A stretch of 64,000 bases of DNA from Streptomyces rubiginosohelvolus (GTDB lineage Bacteria; Actinomycetota; Actinomycetes; Streptomycetales; Streptomycetaceae): contig NZ_BMTW01000001.1 in assembly GCF_014649875.1 (NCBI RefSeq), positions 558,001 to 622,000 on the forward strand, given 5' to 3'. The translations under genes and the position numbers were made by a program. This document shows positions 16,477 through 28,021 of the stretch, in pieces (position 1 is the first letter of the stretch; each line of letters starts with the position of its first letter). The notes beneath the pieces are model-generated. The model did not search any database, had not been told where the DNA came from, and was given only the letters and a program-made list of their open reading frames with translations.

Positions 16477-17775
16477 TCAGGACCTCCGCTCGGGCTCGTC
16501 GCCGGGCCGGGAGGGTCGGGCGGGCTCGTCCGTGCTGGGCCTCGGCCCGGGCTCGTCCGTCCCGGCCGTGCGCCCCGCCTCGTCGGCCGGCCAGGGCAGC
16601 CGGGCGGTGAGGGTGAACCCGCCGTCGGGCGCCGGGTGGTGGTCAAGGGTCCCGCCGACGGCCCGGACCCGCTCGGCGAGACCCGGCAGGCCGTACCCGG
16701 AGGCCGGCGGCGGCCCGGTCCTCGTCCGGGCGGCCGGGCCGTTGCGGACGGCGACGCCGAGCGCGCCGCCGGGTGCCCCGTCCAGGGTGATCCGGACCGG
16801 GGCGCCGGGGGCGTGCTTGGCCGCATTGGTCAGGGCTTCCCGGACGACGCGGTAGCAGACGTCGCCCAGCGCGTCCGGGGGTTCGCCGGTCGCGCCGACG
16901 GTGAGCGTCACGTCCATGCCGGAGGCGCGTGCGTCGTCCACCAGGGCGGGGACGCGGTCGTAGGAGGGGCGGGGCGGCTCCGGGCGGTCCGGCTGTTCGG
17001 CCCGGAGCACGCCGAGCACATCGCGCAGATCCTCCAGGGCCCGGTACGAACCGTCCGCGATGCCCCGGACCAGCACGGCGCGCTCCTCGTCCGGCAGATC
17101 GGGGCGGTGGTCCAGCGCCCCGGCCTGCAGGGCGACCAGGGAGATCCGGTGGGCGAGGCTGTCGTGCATCTCGCGGGCGATCCGGTTGCGCTCCAGCACC
17201 CGCGCCCGGTCCGCCAGGGCGGTCTGTTCGCGTTCCGCGCTCCGGGCCCGCTCCCGGAGCGAGAGGACTTCGGCGCGGCGGGCTCCCACGGCCCATCCCG
17301 TGGCGACGGCGAACCCGGCCGTCAGCAGTTGCAGGCTGAGTTGGATCCAGGGGGAACCGGGCGGCCGCCCCACCGGGTACAGCCCCGTGGTGAACAGCGG
17401 CGCGATGACGAACGCGGCCACCACCGGCGCGATCTCGGCCGGACGCCGACGGGCCGCCAGGGAGCCGATCGCCAGCAGTGCCGCGCCGGACGCCAGGGCG
17501 GAGGCGGCGGACGCGACGGCGACGGCGAGCGCCACGGGGACGGGGAACCGCCGCCGCCAGGCCACCGCCGTCAGGCAGCCGAGAGCGACGAGCGGGTCGC
17601 CGGTGACGAACCAGGAGCAGGAATCCTCCGCACATCCACGCGGCAGCATCGCGCCGGTGAGCAGCCAGAGCAGCACCCCCACCACAGCGGCCGCCCCGAG
17701 CCGCACCGCCTGCTGCCAGGGACCTCGGGGAGGCAGGGGCACGGGCCTTGGGGGTGGCGCGGCGTCCGTCTCCAT
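16477..17775 (-). CDS. Sensor histidine kinase (HisKA_3 type)
   Basis: 432 aa from the ATG at 17775. About five N-terminal membrane segments (for example LGAAAVVGVLLWLLTG) make up the sensor. The dimerisation/phospho-acceptor motif is RNRIAREMHDSLAHRISLVALQAG, with His in EMHDSLAH. The ATPase domain shows EALTNAAKHAPGAPVRIT and GYGLPGLAERVRAVGG. The gene runs into the response regulator 2 bp downstream, a standard two-component operon. The stimulus is probably sensed in or near the membrane. The start lacks a strong ribosome site. Confidence 0.94.
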   Translation of the reverse strand: METDAAPPPRPVPLPPRGPWQQAVRLGAAAVVGVLLWLLTGAMLPRGCAEDSCSWFVTGDPLVALGCLTAVAWRRRFPVPVALAVAVASAASALASGAALLAIGSLAARRRPAEIAPVVAAFVIAPLFTTGLYPVGRPPGSPWIQLSLQLLTAGFAVATGWAVGARRAEVLSLRERARSAEREQTALADRARVLERNRIAREMHDSLAHRISLVALQAGALDHRPDLPDEERAVLVRGIADGSYRALEDLRDVLGVLRAEQPDRPEPPRPSYDRVPALVDDARASGMDVTLTVGATGEPPDALGDVCYRVVREALTNAAKHAPGAPVRITLDGAPGGALGVAVRNGPAARTRTGPPPASGYGLPGLAERVRAVGGTLDHHPAPDGGFTLTARLPWPADEAGRTAGTDEPGPRPSTDEPARPSRPGDEPERRS

Positions 17776-17966
17776 CGCTTCATTATCGCGACGCCGCCCG
17801 GCCGGCACGTCCGACCTGGGGAGGGGGCCGTCTTCGACTCCGGTCGAAGGTCCGCGTCCGTCCCCCCGTCTCCGGTTCCGGACACGACGGCCCGAGCGGG
17901 CGACGCGCGGACAGCCGCGCGGTCGGAAGACTGATGGCTTCTCACGGACGACGAGGAGGACTTCAC

Positions 17967-19424
17967 ATGCGCCGGAAACCCCTGGCCCTGGCTCTCGCGG
18001 CCACCGCCTTCGTCGCGACCTGGGTCGCCCCGGCCTCGGGCGCGCCATCGGACGCGGCGGCCACCGCACCGGCACCGCTGAAGTGGGGGCCCTGCCCGGG
18101 GACGAACCCTCCCAAGCAGCTCCAGTGCGGCACGCTGAAGGTTCCGCTGGACTACCGCGATCCCGAGGGCCGGCAGATCGAGATCGCGGTCTCCCGGCTG
18201 CCGAGCCGGAACCCCGAGCAGCGCCGGGGTGCGCTGCTCACCAACCCGGGCGGCCCCGGTGGATCCGGCCTGGGCTACCCGCTGGCGCTCGGGGCGACAC
18301 TGCCCCGACAGGTGCTGGACACCTACGACATCATCGGCATGGACCCGCGCGGTGTGGGCCGCAGCGCCCCGGTGACCTGCGACCTGACCACGGACCAACT
18401 GAAGCGCGGCGCGTACCCCACGTACGCCCACGGCCCGGGCGACGTGGCGCGCGAGGCGCGGTACGCGCGCGGCATCGCCGAGCAGTGCGCCGCGTCGGAC
18501 ACCGCGTGGATGCTGCCGCACACCACGACGGCGAACACCGCGCGGGACATGGACCGCATCCGGGCCGCCCTCGGCGAGCCCCGGATCTCCTACCTCGGAG
18601 CCTCGTACGGCACCCAGCTCGGCGCCGCCTACGCACAGCTGTTCCCCGAGCGTGGCGACCGGATCGTGCTCGACAGCGCCCTCGGCCCGCGCGGCTACGA
18701 CGTCACCGCGTTCCGGCTGCTGGCACGCGGCATGGAGGACCGGTTCCCCGATTTCGCAGCGTACGCGTCCGCCCACCCCGAGTACCGCCTGGGCACCACC
18801 CCCGCCGAGGTGGAGGCCACGTACGCCGCCCTCGCCCGCCGCCTGGACGCCGAGCCGCTCGGGAACATCACCGGAACCCTGTTCCGCGGGCTGACCCTGG
18901 AACTGCTCTACTCGGACACACGGCTTCCGGAGCTGGCGAAGATGTGGCAGACCCTGAAGGCGGGAAAGCCCTACCCCTTCGAGCCGACACCGGACCAGGA
19001 GAACACCGCCGCCTCCCGCCTCCACGTCCTTTGCGCGGACTCCCGGTGGCCCCGCCACCAGCTCGCCTACCAGCTGAACGTCGCGGTCGACCGCGCCGGG
19101 TATCCCAAGCTCGGCGCCTCGACGGCGAACATCACCCCCTGCGCGTTCTGGCCGTCCGAACACCGCGAACCGCCGGTGCGCATCGGCGACCGGGGCCCGT
19201 CGAACATCCTGCTGGTCCAGAACGAACGCGACCCGGGAACCCCGCTGGCGGGAGCCCAGAAGCTCCGGCAGGCACTGGGCCAGCGGGCCAGGATGGTCAC
19301 CGCCGACCAGGGCGGCCACGGCGTCTACCCCTTCGGCGCCAACACCTGCGCCAACGAGGCGACGACCACGTTCCTCACCACGGGCAAGCGCCCGGCGGTC
19401 GACCTGCGCTGCGCCGCGGGGTAG
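17967..19424 (+). CDS. Secreted alpha/beta hydrolase, tripeptidyl-aminopeptidase-like (S33)
   Basis: 485 aa, ATG with GGAGGA upstream. A Sec-type signal peptide is visible (MRRKPLALALAATAFVATWV, cleavage near ASGAP). Motifs are NPGGPGGSG (oxyanion region), the nucleophile elbow GASYGTQLG, NERDPGTPLAGA with the catalytic Asp, and DQGGHGVYP with the catalytic His; a C-terminal TAP-like domain completes it. Streptomyces enzymes of this type release tripeptides or degrade mycelial proteins. It is divergent from the two-component system (191 bp apart). Confidence 0.92.
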   Translation: MRRKPLALALAATAFVATWVAPASGAPSDAAATAPAPLKWGPCPGTNPPKQLQCGTLKVPLDYRDPEGRQIEIAVSRLPSRNPEQRRGALLTNPGGPGGSGLGYPLALGATLPRQVLDTYDIIGMDPRGVGRSAPVTCDLTTDQLKRGAYPTYAHGPGDVAREARYARGIAEQCAASDTAWMLPHTTTANTARDMDRIRAALGEPRISYLGASYGTQLGAAYAQLFPERGDRIVLDSALGPRGYDVTAFRLLARGMEDRFPDFAAYASAHPEYRLGTTPAEVEATYAALARRLDAEPLGNITGTLFRGLTLELLYSDTRLPELAKMWQTLKAGKPYPFEPTPDQENTAASRLHVLCADSRWPRHQLAYQLNVAVDRAGYPKLGASTANITPCAFWPSEHREPPVRIGDRGPSNILLVQNERDPGTPLAGAQKLRQALGQRARMVTADQGGHGVYPFGANTCANEATTTFLTTGKRPAVDLRCAAG

Positions 19425-19443
19425 CCGACGGGACGCCCCCGGG

Positions 19444-19476
19444 GGGGCGGCGGACCGGAGTAGGTCCCGCCGCCCC
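19444..19476. terminator. Bidirectional terminator between secreted hydrolase and recQ
   Basis: GGGGCGGCGGACC (19444-19456) pairs with GGTCCCGCCGCCCC (19463-19476), leaving one bulged base and a 6-nt loop. It sits between two convergent genes and can serve both. Confidence 0.75.
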
Positions 19477-19500
19477 TCGCCCCGCCGCCCGGTCCGCGCC

Positions 19501-21525
19501 TCACTCGTACTCGGGCGGTTCCTCGTCCCAGCCGAACTCGGGGTCGCCGTGCTGCGGGGCCGCGGCCGGAGCTTGCGTACGAGCCGGGGCCGCCGCACGG
19601 GGTGCGGGCTCCGGGGAGGCCGGAGCCTTCGGGGCCGCTCCCGGGGACGTCTCGGCCAGGACCTCCAGCACGCCCTCCCCATACGTCGCGAGCTTCTTCT
19701 CGCCCAGGCCGCTGATGCCTCCCAGCTCCCCGATCGTCGTCGGGTGGACCGTCGCGATCTCCCGCAGCGTCGCGTCGTGGAAGATCACGTACGCCGGGAC
19801 GCCCTGCTCCTTCGCCGTCGCCCCGCGCCAGGCGCGCAGCGCCTCGAAGACCGGGACGGCGGATTCCGGGAGGTCGGCGGCGGCCGCCTTGCCCTTGGCG
19901 CCCCTGCCGCCGCCCGCCGAGGACGACGAGCGGGACGTCGGCTTCTTCGGTTCCTTGCGGAGCAGCACATCGCGCTCCCGGCCCAGGACCGTCGCGCTCT
20001 CGTCCGTGAGAACCAGCGTGCCGTACTCCCCCTCGACCGCCAGCAGGCCCTGGGCCAGCAGCTGGCGGACCACGCCGCGCCACTCCGCCTCGGCCAGCTC
20101 CTCGCCGATGCCGAAGACGGAGAGCTGGTCGTGGTCGAACTGGATGACCTTCGCGGTCTTGCGGCCGAGCAGGATGTCGATGATCTGGCCCGCGCCGAAC
20201 TTCTGGTTCCGCTCCCGCTTCAGCCGCACCACCGTGGAGAGCAGCTTCTGCGAGACGACCGTGCCGTCCCAGGTCTCCGGCGGGGTGAGGCAGGTGTCGC
20301 AGTTGCCGCAGGCGGCGGCGGTGGGCTCCTGGCCGAAGTAGGTGAGGAGCTGGGCCCGGCGGCACTGGACCGTCTCGCACAGGGCCAGCATCGAGTCCAG
20401 GTGGGCGGCGGCCCGGCGGCGGTGGGCCTCGTCGCCGTCACCGCCCTGGATGAGCTTGCGCTGTTGGACGACGTCCTGGAGTCCGTACGCCATCCAGGCC
20501 GTCGACGGCTCCCCGTCACGGCCCGCGCGGCCGGTCTCCTGGTAGTACCCCTCGACGGACTTGGGGAGGTCCACGTGGGCGACGAAGCGGACGTCCGGCT
20601 TGTCGATGCCCATGCCGAACGCGATCGTCGCGACGACGACGAGCCCCTCCTCCCGGAGGAACCGCGCCTGGTGGGCGGCGCGCGTGCCGGCGTCCAGGCC
20701 CGCGTGGTACGGAACGGCCTGCACGCCGTTGTTGCTCAGATACTCCGCGATCTTCTCGGTGGAGTTGCGCGAGAGACAGTAGACGATGCCCGCGTCCCCG
20801 GCGTGTTCCTCCTTGAGGAAGGAGAGCAGCTGCTTCTTGGGCTCGGTCTTCGGGACGATGCGGTACTGGATGTTCGGCCGGTCGAAGCTCGCGACGAAGT
20901 GCTTCGCGTCCGGCATGCCGAGCCGGCGGGTGATCTCCTCGTGCGTGGCGTTCGTCGCGGTCGCCGTCAGGGCGATGCGCGGCACGTCCGGCCAGCGCTC
21001 GCCGAGCACGGACAGCGCCAGGTAGTCCGGGCGGAAGTCGTGGCCCCACTGGGCGACGCAGTGCGCCTCGTCGATCGCGAAGACGGAGACCTCGCCCCGG
21101 GCCAGCAGGGAGAGCGTGGAGTCAAGGCGCAGCCGCTCGGGCGCCAGGTAGAGGATGTCCAGCTCGCCCGCGAGGAACTGCGCCTCCATCGAGCGGCGCT
21201 CGTCGAAGTCCTGCGTGGAGTTCATGAAGCCGGCCCGGACGCCGAGCGCCCGCAGGGCGTCGACCTGGTCCTGCATGAGGGCGATCAGCGGGGAGACGAC
21301 GACGCCGGTGCCCCGCCGGACCAGGGACGGGATCTGGTAGCAGAGGGACTTTCCGCCGCCGGTGGGCATGAGCACGACCGCGTCGCCGCCCGCCACCACA
21401 TGCTCGATGATCGCGCCCTGCTCGCCGCGGAACGACTCGTACCCGAAGACGCGGTGCAGTGTGCGCCGCGCCTCGCTCTCGCCTCCCGCGCCGGTGTCGG
21501 TCACCGTCCCGGTGGTCTCGTCCAT
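19501..21525 (-). CDS. recQ: ATP-dependent DNA helicase RecQ
   Basis: 674 aa from the ATG at 21525; an in-frame GTG two codons upstream is also possible. Helicase motifs: Walker [19 protein letters not shown] box in [20 protein letters not shown], motif [16 protein letters not shown], and motif [13 protein letters not shown] four-cysteine zinc site follows ([15 protein letters not shown], then CGNCDTC), then the RQC winged helix and a C-terminal HRDC domain ([14 protein letters not shown]). The C-terminal tail is Pro/Ala-rich. It unwinds 3'-5' during recombination and fork repair. It follows the nuo operon but is separated by a terminator. Confidence 0.96.
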   Translation of the reverse strand: MDETTGTVTDTGAGGESEARRTLHRVFGYESFRGEQGAIIEHVVAGGDAVVLMPTGGGKSLCYQIPSLVRRGTGVVVSPLIALMQDQVDALRALGVRAGFMNSTQDFDERRSMEAQFLAGELDILYLAPERLRLDSTLSLLARGEVSVFAIDEAHCVAQWGHDFRPDYLALSVLGERWPDVPRIALTATATNATHEEITRRLGMPDAKHFVASFDRPNIQYRIVPKTEPKKQLLSFLKEEHAGDAGIVYCLSRNSTEKIAEYLSNNGVQAVPYHAGLDAGTRAAHQARFLREEGLVVVATIAFGMGIDKPDVRFVAHVDLPKSVEGYYQETGRAGRDGEPSTAWMAYGLQDVVQQRKLIQGGDGDEAHRRRAAAHLDSMLALCETVQCRRAQLLTYFGQEPTAAACGNCDTCLTPPETWDGTVVSQKLLSTVVRLKRERNQKFGAGQIIDILLGRKTAKVIQFDHDQLSVFGIGEELAEAEWRGVVRQLLAQGLLAVEGEYGTLVLTDESATVLGRERDVLLRKEPKKPTSRSSSSAGGGRGAKGKAAAADLPESAVPVFEALRAWRGATAKEQGVPAYVIFHDATLREIATVHPTTIGELGGISGLGEKKLATYGEGVLEVLAETSPGAAPKAPASPEPAPRAAAPARTQAPAAAPQHGDPEFGWDEEPPEYE

Positions 21526-21632
21526 GCTCACGCCCAATGCTCTGTCCCCCGAGGGTCCGCCGAGGGTCCGCTCGCCCGGCCCTGTCCCGTCCTGCTCTCG
21601 TCCCCGTCCACGATAGGCGGAGCCAACGACAA

Positions 21633-21667
21633 CGCCGGACGGTCTGTGGATAACCGACCGTCCGGCG
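21633..21667 (-). terminator. nuo operon terminator (12-bp stem)
   Basis: CGCCGGACGGTC (21633-21644) and GACCGTCCGGCG (21656-21667) form a perfect 12-bp stem with an 11-nt loop, 44 bp after the nuoN stop on the minus strand. The loop contains TGTGGATAA, whose complement TTATCCACA is the classic DnaA-box sequence. Confidence 0.85.
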
Positions 21668-21710
21668 CTGCCGTCGCTCATACTGCGGGGGCTTCCCGCG
21701 CGGGCTGCCG

Positions 21711-23375
21711 CTACCGCACGAAGACTCCCGCCTGGCTCGCCAGGTCCAGGAAGTACTGCGGGGCGAGGCCCAGCACCAGGGTGACGGCGACGCCGACCGC
21801 GATCGTCGTCATGGTCAGCGGGGACGGGACGGCGACCGTGGGGCCGTCCGCCTTCGGCTCGCTGAAGAACATCAGGACGATCACGCGGATGTAGAAGAAC
21901 GCCGCGACGGCCGACGAGAGCACACCGACGACGACCAGCGCACCGGCCCCGCCCTCGGCCGCCGCCTTGAACACCGCGAACTTGCCGGAGAACCCGGAGG
22001 TCAGCGGGATGCCCGCGAAGGCCAGCAGGAACACCGCGAAGACCGCCGCGACCAGCGGCGAGCGGCGGCCGAGCCCGGCCCACTTCGACAGGTGGGTGGC
22101 CTCGCCGCCCGCGTCGCGCACCAGCGTGACCACGGCGAACGCGCCGACCGTCACGAAGGAGTAGGCGAGCAGGTAGAAGAGGACCGAGGAGATGCCCTCC
22201 GGGTTGGCCGCGATGACGCCCGCGAGGATGAAGCCCGCGTGCGCGATCGAGGAGTAGGCGAGGAGCCGCTTGATGTCGGTCTGGGTGATCGCGACGATCG
22301 CGCCACCGAGCATCGTGACGATGGCCACCGCCCACATGACCGGCCGCAGGTCCCAGGTGAGGCCCGGCAGCGCCACGTACAGCAGGCGCAGCAGCGCACC
22401 GAACGCGGCGACCTTCGTGGCCGCGGCCATGAAGCCGGTGACCGGGGTCGGGGCGCCCTGGTAGACGTCCGGGGTCCACATGTGGAACGGGACCGCGCCG
22501 ACCTTGAAGAGCAGGCCGGTCAGGATCATCGCGCCGCCGATGAGCAGCAGCGCGTCGTTGCCCATGGTGTCGGCGAGGGCGGGGTCGATCTCCAGGACCG
22601 AGCCGTCGACGACGTTGGCGATCCCGGCGTACGAGAGGGAGCCCGCGTAGCCGTAGACGAGGGCGATCCCGAAGAGCAGGAACGCCGAGGAGAACGCGCC
22701 GAGCAGGAAGTACTTCACGGCCGCCTCCTGCGACATCAACCGCTTGCGGCGGGCGACGGCGCACAGGAGGTAGAGCGGCAGCGAGAAGACTTCCAGCGCG
22801 ATGAAGAGGGTCAGCAGGTCGTTGGCGGCCGGGAAGACCAGCAGCCCCGCCACCGAGAAGAGCAGCAGCGGGAAGACCTCGGTGGTGGTGAACCCGGCCC
22901 GCACCGCGGCCTTCTCGCCCTCGCCGCCCGGGACGGCCCCGGGCTGGGCGGCGAACGAGTCGACGCGGTTGCCGTCGCTGCCGGGGTCGAGCCGGCGTTC
23001 GGCGAAGGTGAACACCGCCACCATGGCGACCAGGAGAATGGTGCCTTGCAGGAACAGGGTGGGGCCGTCGATCGCGATGGCCCCCATGGCCGCGATCTGG
23101 GCCTTCGTGGTGCCGTATCCCCCGGCGGCGAGGCCGACGATCGCGGCGAACGAAGCGGCGACCGCGACCACGCTCAGGAAGAGCTGGGTGTGGTAGCGGG
23201 CCCGGCGCGGCACGAAGGCCTCGACCAGGATGCCCAGGACGGCGGCGCCCACGATGATCAGGACCGGCATCAGCTGGGTGTACTCGATCTTCGGCGCCGT
23301 GAACGAGTCGCCCGGCGCCGCCGCTGTCACCCCGCTCGCCGTCGTCCACAGACTGTGGACAGCTGTTGCGCTCAC
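21711..23375 (-). CDS. nuoN: NADH-quinone oxidoreductase subunit N
   Basis: 554 aa, about 14 membrane helices, one of the three antiporter-like proton-pumping subunits of complex I. Typical segments are [34 protein letters not shown] and [20 protein letters not shown]; the Lys and Glu/Asp residues of the proton path lie in these helices. It is about 70 residues longer than E. coli NuoN, because of an insertion near residues 130-160 ([20 protein letters not shown]) that most likely lies outside the membrane core. GTG start overlapping the nuoM stop (GTGA). Last gene of the operon, followed by a terminator. Confidence 0.97.
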   Translation of the reverse strand: MSATAVHSLWTTASGVTAAAPGDSFTAPKIEYTQLMPVLIIVGAAVLGILVEAFVPRRARYHTQLFLSVVAVAASFAAIVGLAAGGYGTTKAQIAAMGAIAIDGPTLFLQGTILLVAMVAVFTFAERRLDPGSDGNRVDSFAAQPGAVPGGEGEKAAVRAGFTTTEVFPLLLFSVAGLLVFPAANDLLTLFIALEVFSLPLYLLCAVARRKRLMSQEAAVKYFLLGAFSSAFLLFGIALVYGYAGSLSYAGIANVVDGSVLEIDPALADTMGNDALLLIGGAMILTGLLFKVGAVPFHMWTPDVYQGAPTPVTGFMAAATKVAAFGALLRLLYVALPGLTWDLRPVMWAVAIVTMLGGAIVAITQTDIKRLLAYSSIAHAGFILAGVIAANPEGISSVLFYLLAYSFVTVGAFAVVTLVRDAGGEATHLSKWAGLGRRSPLVAAVFAVFLLAFAGIPLTSGFSGKFAVFKAAAEGGAGALVVVGVLSSAVAAFFYIRVIVLMFFSEPKADGPTVAVPSPLTMTTIAVGVAVTLVLGLAPQYFLDLASQAGVFVR

Positions 23376-24943
23376 TTGGCGGCCTCCACCTCGGGCTGGG
23401 GGTCCTTCTTCTGTACGTCGGACATGGTGTGCTCCACCGCCGGGTTGACCACGTCGGTGAGCGGCTTCGGGAAGACGCCCAGGAAGATCAGCACGGCGAT
23501 CAGCGGAACCGCGACCGCCAGCTCACGGGCCCGGAGGTCCGGCATGGAGCGGACCGATTCCTGCACCGGACCGGTCATCGTGCGCTGGTAGAGGACCAGG
23601 ACGTAGAGCGCGGCGAGCACGATGCCGGAGGTGGCGATGATGCCGGCCACCGGATACGCGCTGAACGTGCCGACCAGGACCAGGAACTCACTGACGAACG
23701 GGGCGAGTCCGGGCAGCGACAGGGTGGCGAGCCCGCCGATGAGGAACGTCCCGGCCAGCACGGGGGCGACCTTCTGCACCCCGCCGTAGTCCGCGATGAG
23801 CCGCGAGCCGCGCCGGGTGATCAGGAAGCCCGCGACCAGCAGCAGCGCGGCCGTGGAGATGCCGTGGTTGACCATGTAGAGCGTGGCGCCCGACTGGCCC
23901 TGGCTGGTCATCGCGAAGATGCCCAGGATGATGAAGCCGAAGTGCGAGATCGAGGCGTAGGCGATGAGCCGCTTGATGTCGCGCTGGCCGACCGCGAGGA
24001 GCGCCCCGTACACGATGGAGATCAGCGCCAGGGTGATGACCACCGGCGTCGCCCACTTGCTGGCCTCCGGGAAGAGCCCGAGGCAGAAGCGGAGCATCGC
24101 GAAGGTGCCGACCTTGTCGACGATCGCGGTGATCAGCACGGCGACCGGGGCGGTCGCCTCGCCCATCGCGTTGGGCAGCCAGGTGTGCAGCGGCCACAGC
24201 GGGGCCTTCACCGCGAAGGCGAAGAAGAACCCGAGGAACAGCCACCGCTCGGTGCTGGTCGCCATCTCCAGGGAGCCGTTGGCGCGGGCCTCGGCGATCT
24301 CGGAGAGCGAGAAGCTGCCCGCGACCACGTAGAGGCCGATGACCGCGGCCAGCATGATCAGACCGCCGGCCAGGTTGTAGAGGAGGAACTTGACCGCCGC
24401 GTACGACCGCTGGGTCGCGGCGCTCTCGTCGGTGCCCGCGTGGGCCCGGTCGCCGAAGCCGCCGATGAGGAAGTACATCGGGATGAGCATGGCTTCGAAC
24501 AGGATGTAGAAGAGGAAGACGTCCGTCGCGACGAACGACAGGATCACCATGGCCTCGACCATGAGGATCAGGGCGAAGAAGCCCTGCGTCGGACGCCAGC
24601 GCGTGGACTTCGTCTCCAGGGGGTCCGCGTCGTGCCAGGCGGCGACGATGACGAACGGGATCAGCAGCGCGGTGAGGCCGAGGAGCGCCACCCCGATGCC
24701 GTCGACGCCCAGTTCGTACCGGACGCCGAAGTCGGCGATCCAGGCCCGGGACTCGGTGAGCTGGTAGCGGTCGCCGCCCGGCTCGAACCGGAGGAAGACG
24801 ACCGCCGCCAGGACGAGCGTGCCGAGCGAGAAGAGCAGCGCGAGCCATTTGGCCGCGGTGCGCCGTGCGGCGGGGACGGCGGCGGTGGCGATCGCGCCGA
24901 TCGCCGGGAGCGCCGCCGTCGCCGTCAGGAGGGGAAAGGACAT
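23372..24943 (-). CDS. nuoM: NADH-quinone oxidoreductase subunit M
   Basis: 523 aa, about 14 membrane helices. Antiporter-like motifs are [36 protein letters not shown] and [22 protein letters not shown]. It lies in the distal membrane arm and moves protons when quinone is reduced. The C-terminus is extended and charged ([15 protein letters not shown]). ATG start 4 bp after the nuoL stop; its own stop overlaps the nuoN start. Confidence 0.97.
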   Translation of the reverse strand: MSFPLLTATAALPAIGAIATAAVPAARRTAAKWLALLFSLGTLVLAAVVFLRFEPGGDRYQLTESRAWIADFGVRYELGVDGIGVALLGLTALLIPFVIVAAWHDADPLETKSTRWRPTQGFFALILMVEAMVILSFVATDVFLFYILFEAMLIPMYFLIGGFGDRAHAGTDESAATQRSYAAVKFLLYNLAGGLIMLAAVIGLYVVAGSFSLSEIAEARANGSLEMATSTERWLFLGFFFAFAVKAPLWPLHTWLPNAMGEATAPVAVLITAIVDKVGTFAMLRFCLGLFPEASKWATPVVITLALISIVYGALLAVGQRDIKRLIAYASISHFGFIILGIFAMTSQGQSGATLYMVNHGISTAALLLVAGFLITRRGSRLIADYGGVQKVAPVLAGTFLIGGLATLSLPGLAPFVSEFLVLVGTFSAYPVAGIIATSGIVLAALYVLVLYQRTMTGPVQESVRSMPDLRARELAVAVPLIAVLIFLGVFPKPLTDVVNPAVEHTMSDVQKKDPQPEVEAAK

Positions 24944-24947
24944 GTGA

Positions 24948-26843
24948 TCAGACCGCCCTCATCAGCAGGGTCGCGGCGATGACGACCGCCGTACCGCCGA
25001 ACATCGAGACCGCGTAGGTGCGGGCGTAGCCGTTCTGGAGCTTGCGCATCCGGCCGGAGAGCCCGCCGACCGACGCGGCCGTGCCGTTGACGACGCCGTC
25101 GACCAGGGAGTGGTCCACGTAGACCAGCGAGCGGGTGAGGTGCTCGCCGCCGCGGACCAGGACCACGTGGTTGAAGTCGTCCTGGAGGAGATCGCGGCGG
25201 GCGGCCCGGGTGAGGACCGAGCCGCGCGGGGCGATGACCGGGACGGGCTTGCGGCCGTACATCGCCCAGGCGATGCCGACGCCGATGACCAGGGCCACCA
25301 CGGTGGCTCCGGTGACCGTGGCCGCGCTCAGCGGGGAGTGCCCGTGGTCGTAACCGGTGACCGGCTCCAGCCAGTTGACGAACCGGTCGCCGATCGCGAA
25401 GAACCCGCCCGCGAAGACCGAGCCGAAGGCCAGCACGATCATCGGGATGGTCATCGACTTCGGGGACTCGTGCGGGTGGGGCTCGTGGCCGTCCGCGTCC
25501 GGCTGCCAGCGCTTCTCGCCGAAGAACGTCATCAGCATCACGCGCGTCATGTAGAACGCGGTGATCGCGGCGCCCAGCAGGGCGACCGAGCCGAGGATCC
25601 AGCCCTCGGTGCCGCCCTTGGCGAAGGCCGCCTCGATGATCTTGTCCTTGGAGAAGAAGCCGGACAGGCCGGGGAAGCCGATGATGGCCAGATAGCCGAG
25701 CCCGAAGGTGATGAAGGTGACCGGCATGTACTTCCGCAGGCCGCCGTACTTGCGCATGTCGACCTCGTCGTTCATGCCGTGCATCACGGAGCCCGCGCCG
25801 AGGAAGAGCCCGGCCTTGAAGAAGCCGTGCGTCACCAGGTGCATGATCGCGAAGATGTAGCCGATGGGGCCGAGGCCCGCGGCGAGGATCATGTACCCGA
25901 TCTGCGACATCGTGGAGCCGGCGAGCGCCTTCTTGATGTCGTCCTTCGCACAACCGACGATCGCACCGAAGATCAGCGTGACCGCACCGACGATGACGAC
26001 GACCAGCTGGGCGTCCGGGGCGGCGTTGAAGATCGCGCCGGAGCGGACGATCAGATAGACACCGGCGGTGACCATGGTCGCGGCGTGGATGAGGGCGGAG
26101 ACCGGGGTCGGGCCCTCCATCGCGTCACCGAGCCAGGACTGCAGCGGCACCTGGGCCGACTTGCCGCAGGCGGCCAGCAGCAGCATCAGGCCGATGGCCG
26201 TCAGCTTGCCCTGGCTCGTCTCGTCCGCCGACTCCAGCACCGGCCCGAAGGCGAAGGTGCCGAAGGTGGTGAACATCAGCATGATGGCGATCGACAGGCC
26301 CATGTCGCCGACCCGGTTGACCAGGAAGGCCTTCTTCGCGGCGGTGGCCGCGGTGGGCTTGTGCTGCCAGAAGCCGATGAGCAGGAACGACGCCAGACCG
26401 ACGCCCTCCCACCCGACGTACAGCAGCAGGTAGTTGTCGGCGATGACCAGGATGAGCATCGCGGCGAGGAACAGGTTGAGATAGCCGAAGAAGCGGCGCC
26501 TGCGCTCGTCGTGCTCCATGTAGCCGATGGAGTAGATGTGGATCAGCGTGCCCACACCGGTGATGAGCAGGACGAACGTCATCGACAACTGGTCGAGCTG
26601 GAAGGCGATGTCGGCCTGGAAGCCTTCCACCGGGATCCAGCTGAACAGGTGCTGGTGCAGGGCCCGGTCCTCGGCGCCCTTCCCCAGCATGTCGGTGAAG
26701 AGGATCAGTCCGACGACGAACGAGGCGGCGGCGAGCGCGGTGCCGAGCCAGTGGCCGGTCTTGTCGAGCCGGCGGCCGCCGCAGAGCAGGACCGCCGCTC
26801 CGAGCAGGGGCGCCGCGACGAGCAGCGCAATCAGGTTCTCCAC
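24948..26843 (-). CDS. nuoL: NADH-quinone oxidoreductase subunit L
   Basis: 631 aa, GTG start. This is the terminal antiporter-like subunit, with the long lateral helix near its C-terminus. Key stretches are [55 protein letters not shown] and [23 protein letters not shown] His-rich loop ([13 protein letters not shown], about residues 450-465) lies between helices. It completes the proton-pumping arm with NuoM and NuoN. 12 bp separate it from nuoK. Confidence 0.97.
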   Translation of the reverse strand: MENLIALLVAAPLLGAAVLLCGGRRLDKTGHWLGTALAAASFVVGLILFTDMLGKGAEDRALHQHLFSWIPVEGFQADIAFQLDQLSMTFVLLITGVGTLIHIYSIGYMEHDERRRRFFGYLNLFLAAMLILVIADNYLLLYVGWEGVGLASFLLIGFWQHKPTAATAAKKAFLVNRVGDMGLSIAIMLMFTTFGTFAFGPVLESADETSQGKLTAIGLMLLLAACGKSAQVPLQSWLGDAMEGPTPVSALIHAATMVTAGVYLIVRSGAIFNAAPDAQLVVVIVGAVTLIFGAIVGCAKDDIKKALAGSTMSQIGYMILAAGLGPIGYIFAIMHLVTHGFFKAGLFLGAGSVMHGMNDEVDMRKYGGLRKYMPVTFITFGLGYLAIIGFPGLSGFFSKDKIIEAAFAKGGTEGWILGSVALLGAAITAFYMTRVMLMTFFGEKRWQPDADGHEPHPHESPKSMTIPMIVLAFGSVFAGGFFAIGDRFVNWLEPVTGYDHGHSPLSAATVTGATVVALVIGVGIAWAMYGRKPVPVIAPRGSVLTRAARRDLLQDDFNHVVLVRGGEHLTRSLVYVDHSLVDGVVNGTAASVGGLSGRMRKLQNGYARTYAVSMFGGTAVVIAATLLMRAV

Positions 26844-26855
26844 GTTTCCGACCCC

Positions 26856-27155
26856 TTACAGCTTCATCAGGCTGGCGTCGTCGACCGAGGCCGAGTGGCG
26901 GGAGCGGAACAACGACACGATGATCGCGAGCCCGACGACGACTTCCGCGGCGGCGACGACCATCGTGAAGAACGCGACGATCTGCCCGTCGAGGTTGCCG
27001 TGCATCCGGGAGAACGTGACGAGCGCCAGATTGCAGGCGTTGAGCATCAGCTCGACGCACATGAACACCACGATCGCGTTCCGCCGGATCAGCACCCCGG
27101 AGGCGCCGATCGCGAACAGCAGGGCCGCGAGGTAGAGGTAGTTGACCGGGTTCAC
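26856..27155 (-). CDS. nuoK: NADH-quinone oxidoreductase subunit K
   Basis: 99 aa, three membrane helices, the usual size. The conserved glutamates of the E-channel are in [18 protein letters not shown] and in the third helix ([15 protein letters not shown]). GTG start overlapping the nuoJ stop (GTGA). It lies beside NuoJ and NuoA at the junction of the membrane arm. Confidence 0.97.
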   Translation of the reverse strand: MNPVNYLYLAALLFAIGASGVLIRRNAIVVFMCVELMLNACNLALVTFSRMHGNLDGQIVAFFTMVVAAAEVVVGLAIIVSLFRSRHSASVDDASLMKL

Positions 27156-28021
27156 TTGGCGGCCTCCGAATTCTCCGCCGCGGACGCGGGTTCCGCTCCG
27201 CGTGTCGTGGCGTCCGCGTCCTCACGTCCGAGCCGCTCCCCGGAGCGCTGCTCCAGGGCCTTGAGATCGGCGAGGGACTTCTGCGAGACGTCCCGGATCT
27301 GACCGCGCTCCCGCAGCGTCTGCATGACCGTGAGGTCGGACGGCGTGCCGTCGGGGAGCAGGCCGGGGATGTCCACCGCGTTGTGCCGGGCGTAGACGCC
27401 GGGGGCGGGGAGCGGCGGGAGGTGCTTGCCCTCGCGGACGCGCTGCTCGGCCAGCTCCCGCTGGGTCTTGGCCCGTTCGGTGCGCTCGCGGTGGGTGAGC
27501 ACCATCGCGCCGACCGTCGCCGTGATCAGCAGGGCGCCGGTGATCTCGAAGGCGAAGACGTACTTGGTGAAGATGAGGTTGGCGAGTCCCTCGACGTTGC
27601 CGCCGTGCCGGGCATTGGCCGCGCCGAGCCCGTTGAACGTGGAGAGCGAGGCGTTGCCGATGCCCGCGATCAGCAGGATGCCGAAGCCGAGGGCGCATCC
27701 GGCGGCCATCCAGCGCTGCCCCTTGAGGGTCTCCTTGAGGGAGTCCGCCGCGGTGACGCCGACGAGCATGACGACGAAGAGGAACAGCATCATGATCGCG
27801 CCGGTGTAGACGACGATCTGGACGACGCCGAGGAAATAGGCCCCGTTGGCGAGGTAGAACACCGCGAGGACGATCATCGTGCCGGCGAGGGAGAGCGCGC
27901 TGTGCACGGCCCTCTTCAGCAGGACCGTGGAGAGCGCGCCGATCACGGCGACGGTGCCCAGGATCCAGAACTGGACGGCCTCGCCGGTGGAGGTGGTGGT
28001 GGCTGCGGCCAGGGCGTTCAC
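27152..28021 (-). CDS. nuoJ: NADH-quinone oxidoreductase subunit J (C-terminally extended)
   Basis: 289 aa, GTG start overlapping the nuoI stop. The first 170 residues hold five membrane helices with the conserved [21 protein letters not shown], the helix near the quinone-to-proton coupling path. The remaining 110 residues form a hydrophilic tail (from about [19 protein letters not shown]) ending in a Glu/Ala-rich stretch. E. coli NuoJ is about 184 aa, so the tail is an addition that should face the cytoplasm. Confidence 0.96.
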   Translation of the reverse strand: MNALAAATTTSTGEAVQFWILGTVAVIGALSTVLLKRAVHSALSLAGTMIVLAVFYLANGAYFLGVVQIVVYTGAIMMLFLFVVMLVGVTAADSLKETLKGQRWMAAGCALGFGILLIAGIGNASLSTFNGLGAANARHGGNVEGLANLIFTKYVFAFEITGALLITATVGAMVLTHRERTERAKTQRELAEQRVREGKHLPPLPAPGVYARHNAVDIPGLLPDGTPSDLTVMQTLRERGQIRDVSQKSLADLKALEQRSGERLGREDADATTRGAEPASAAENSEAAK

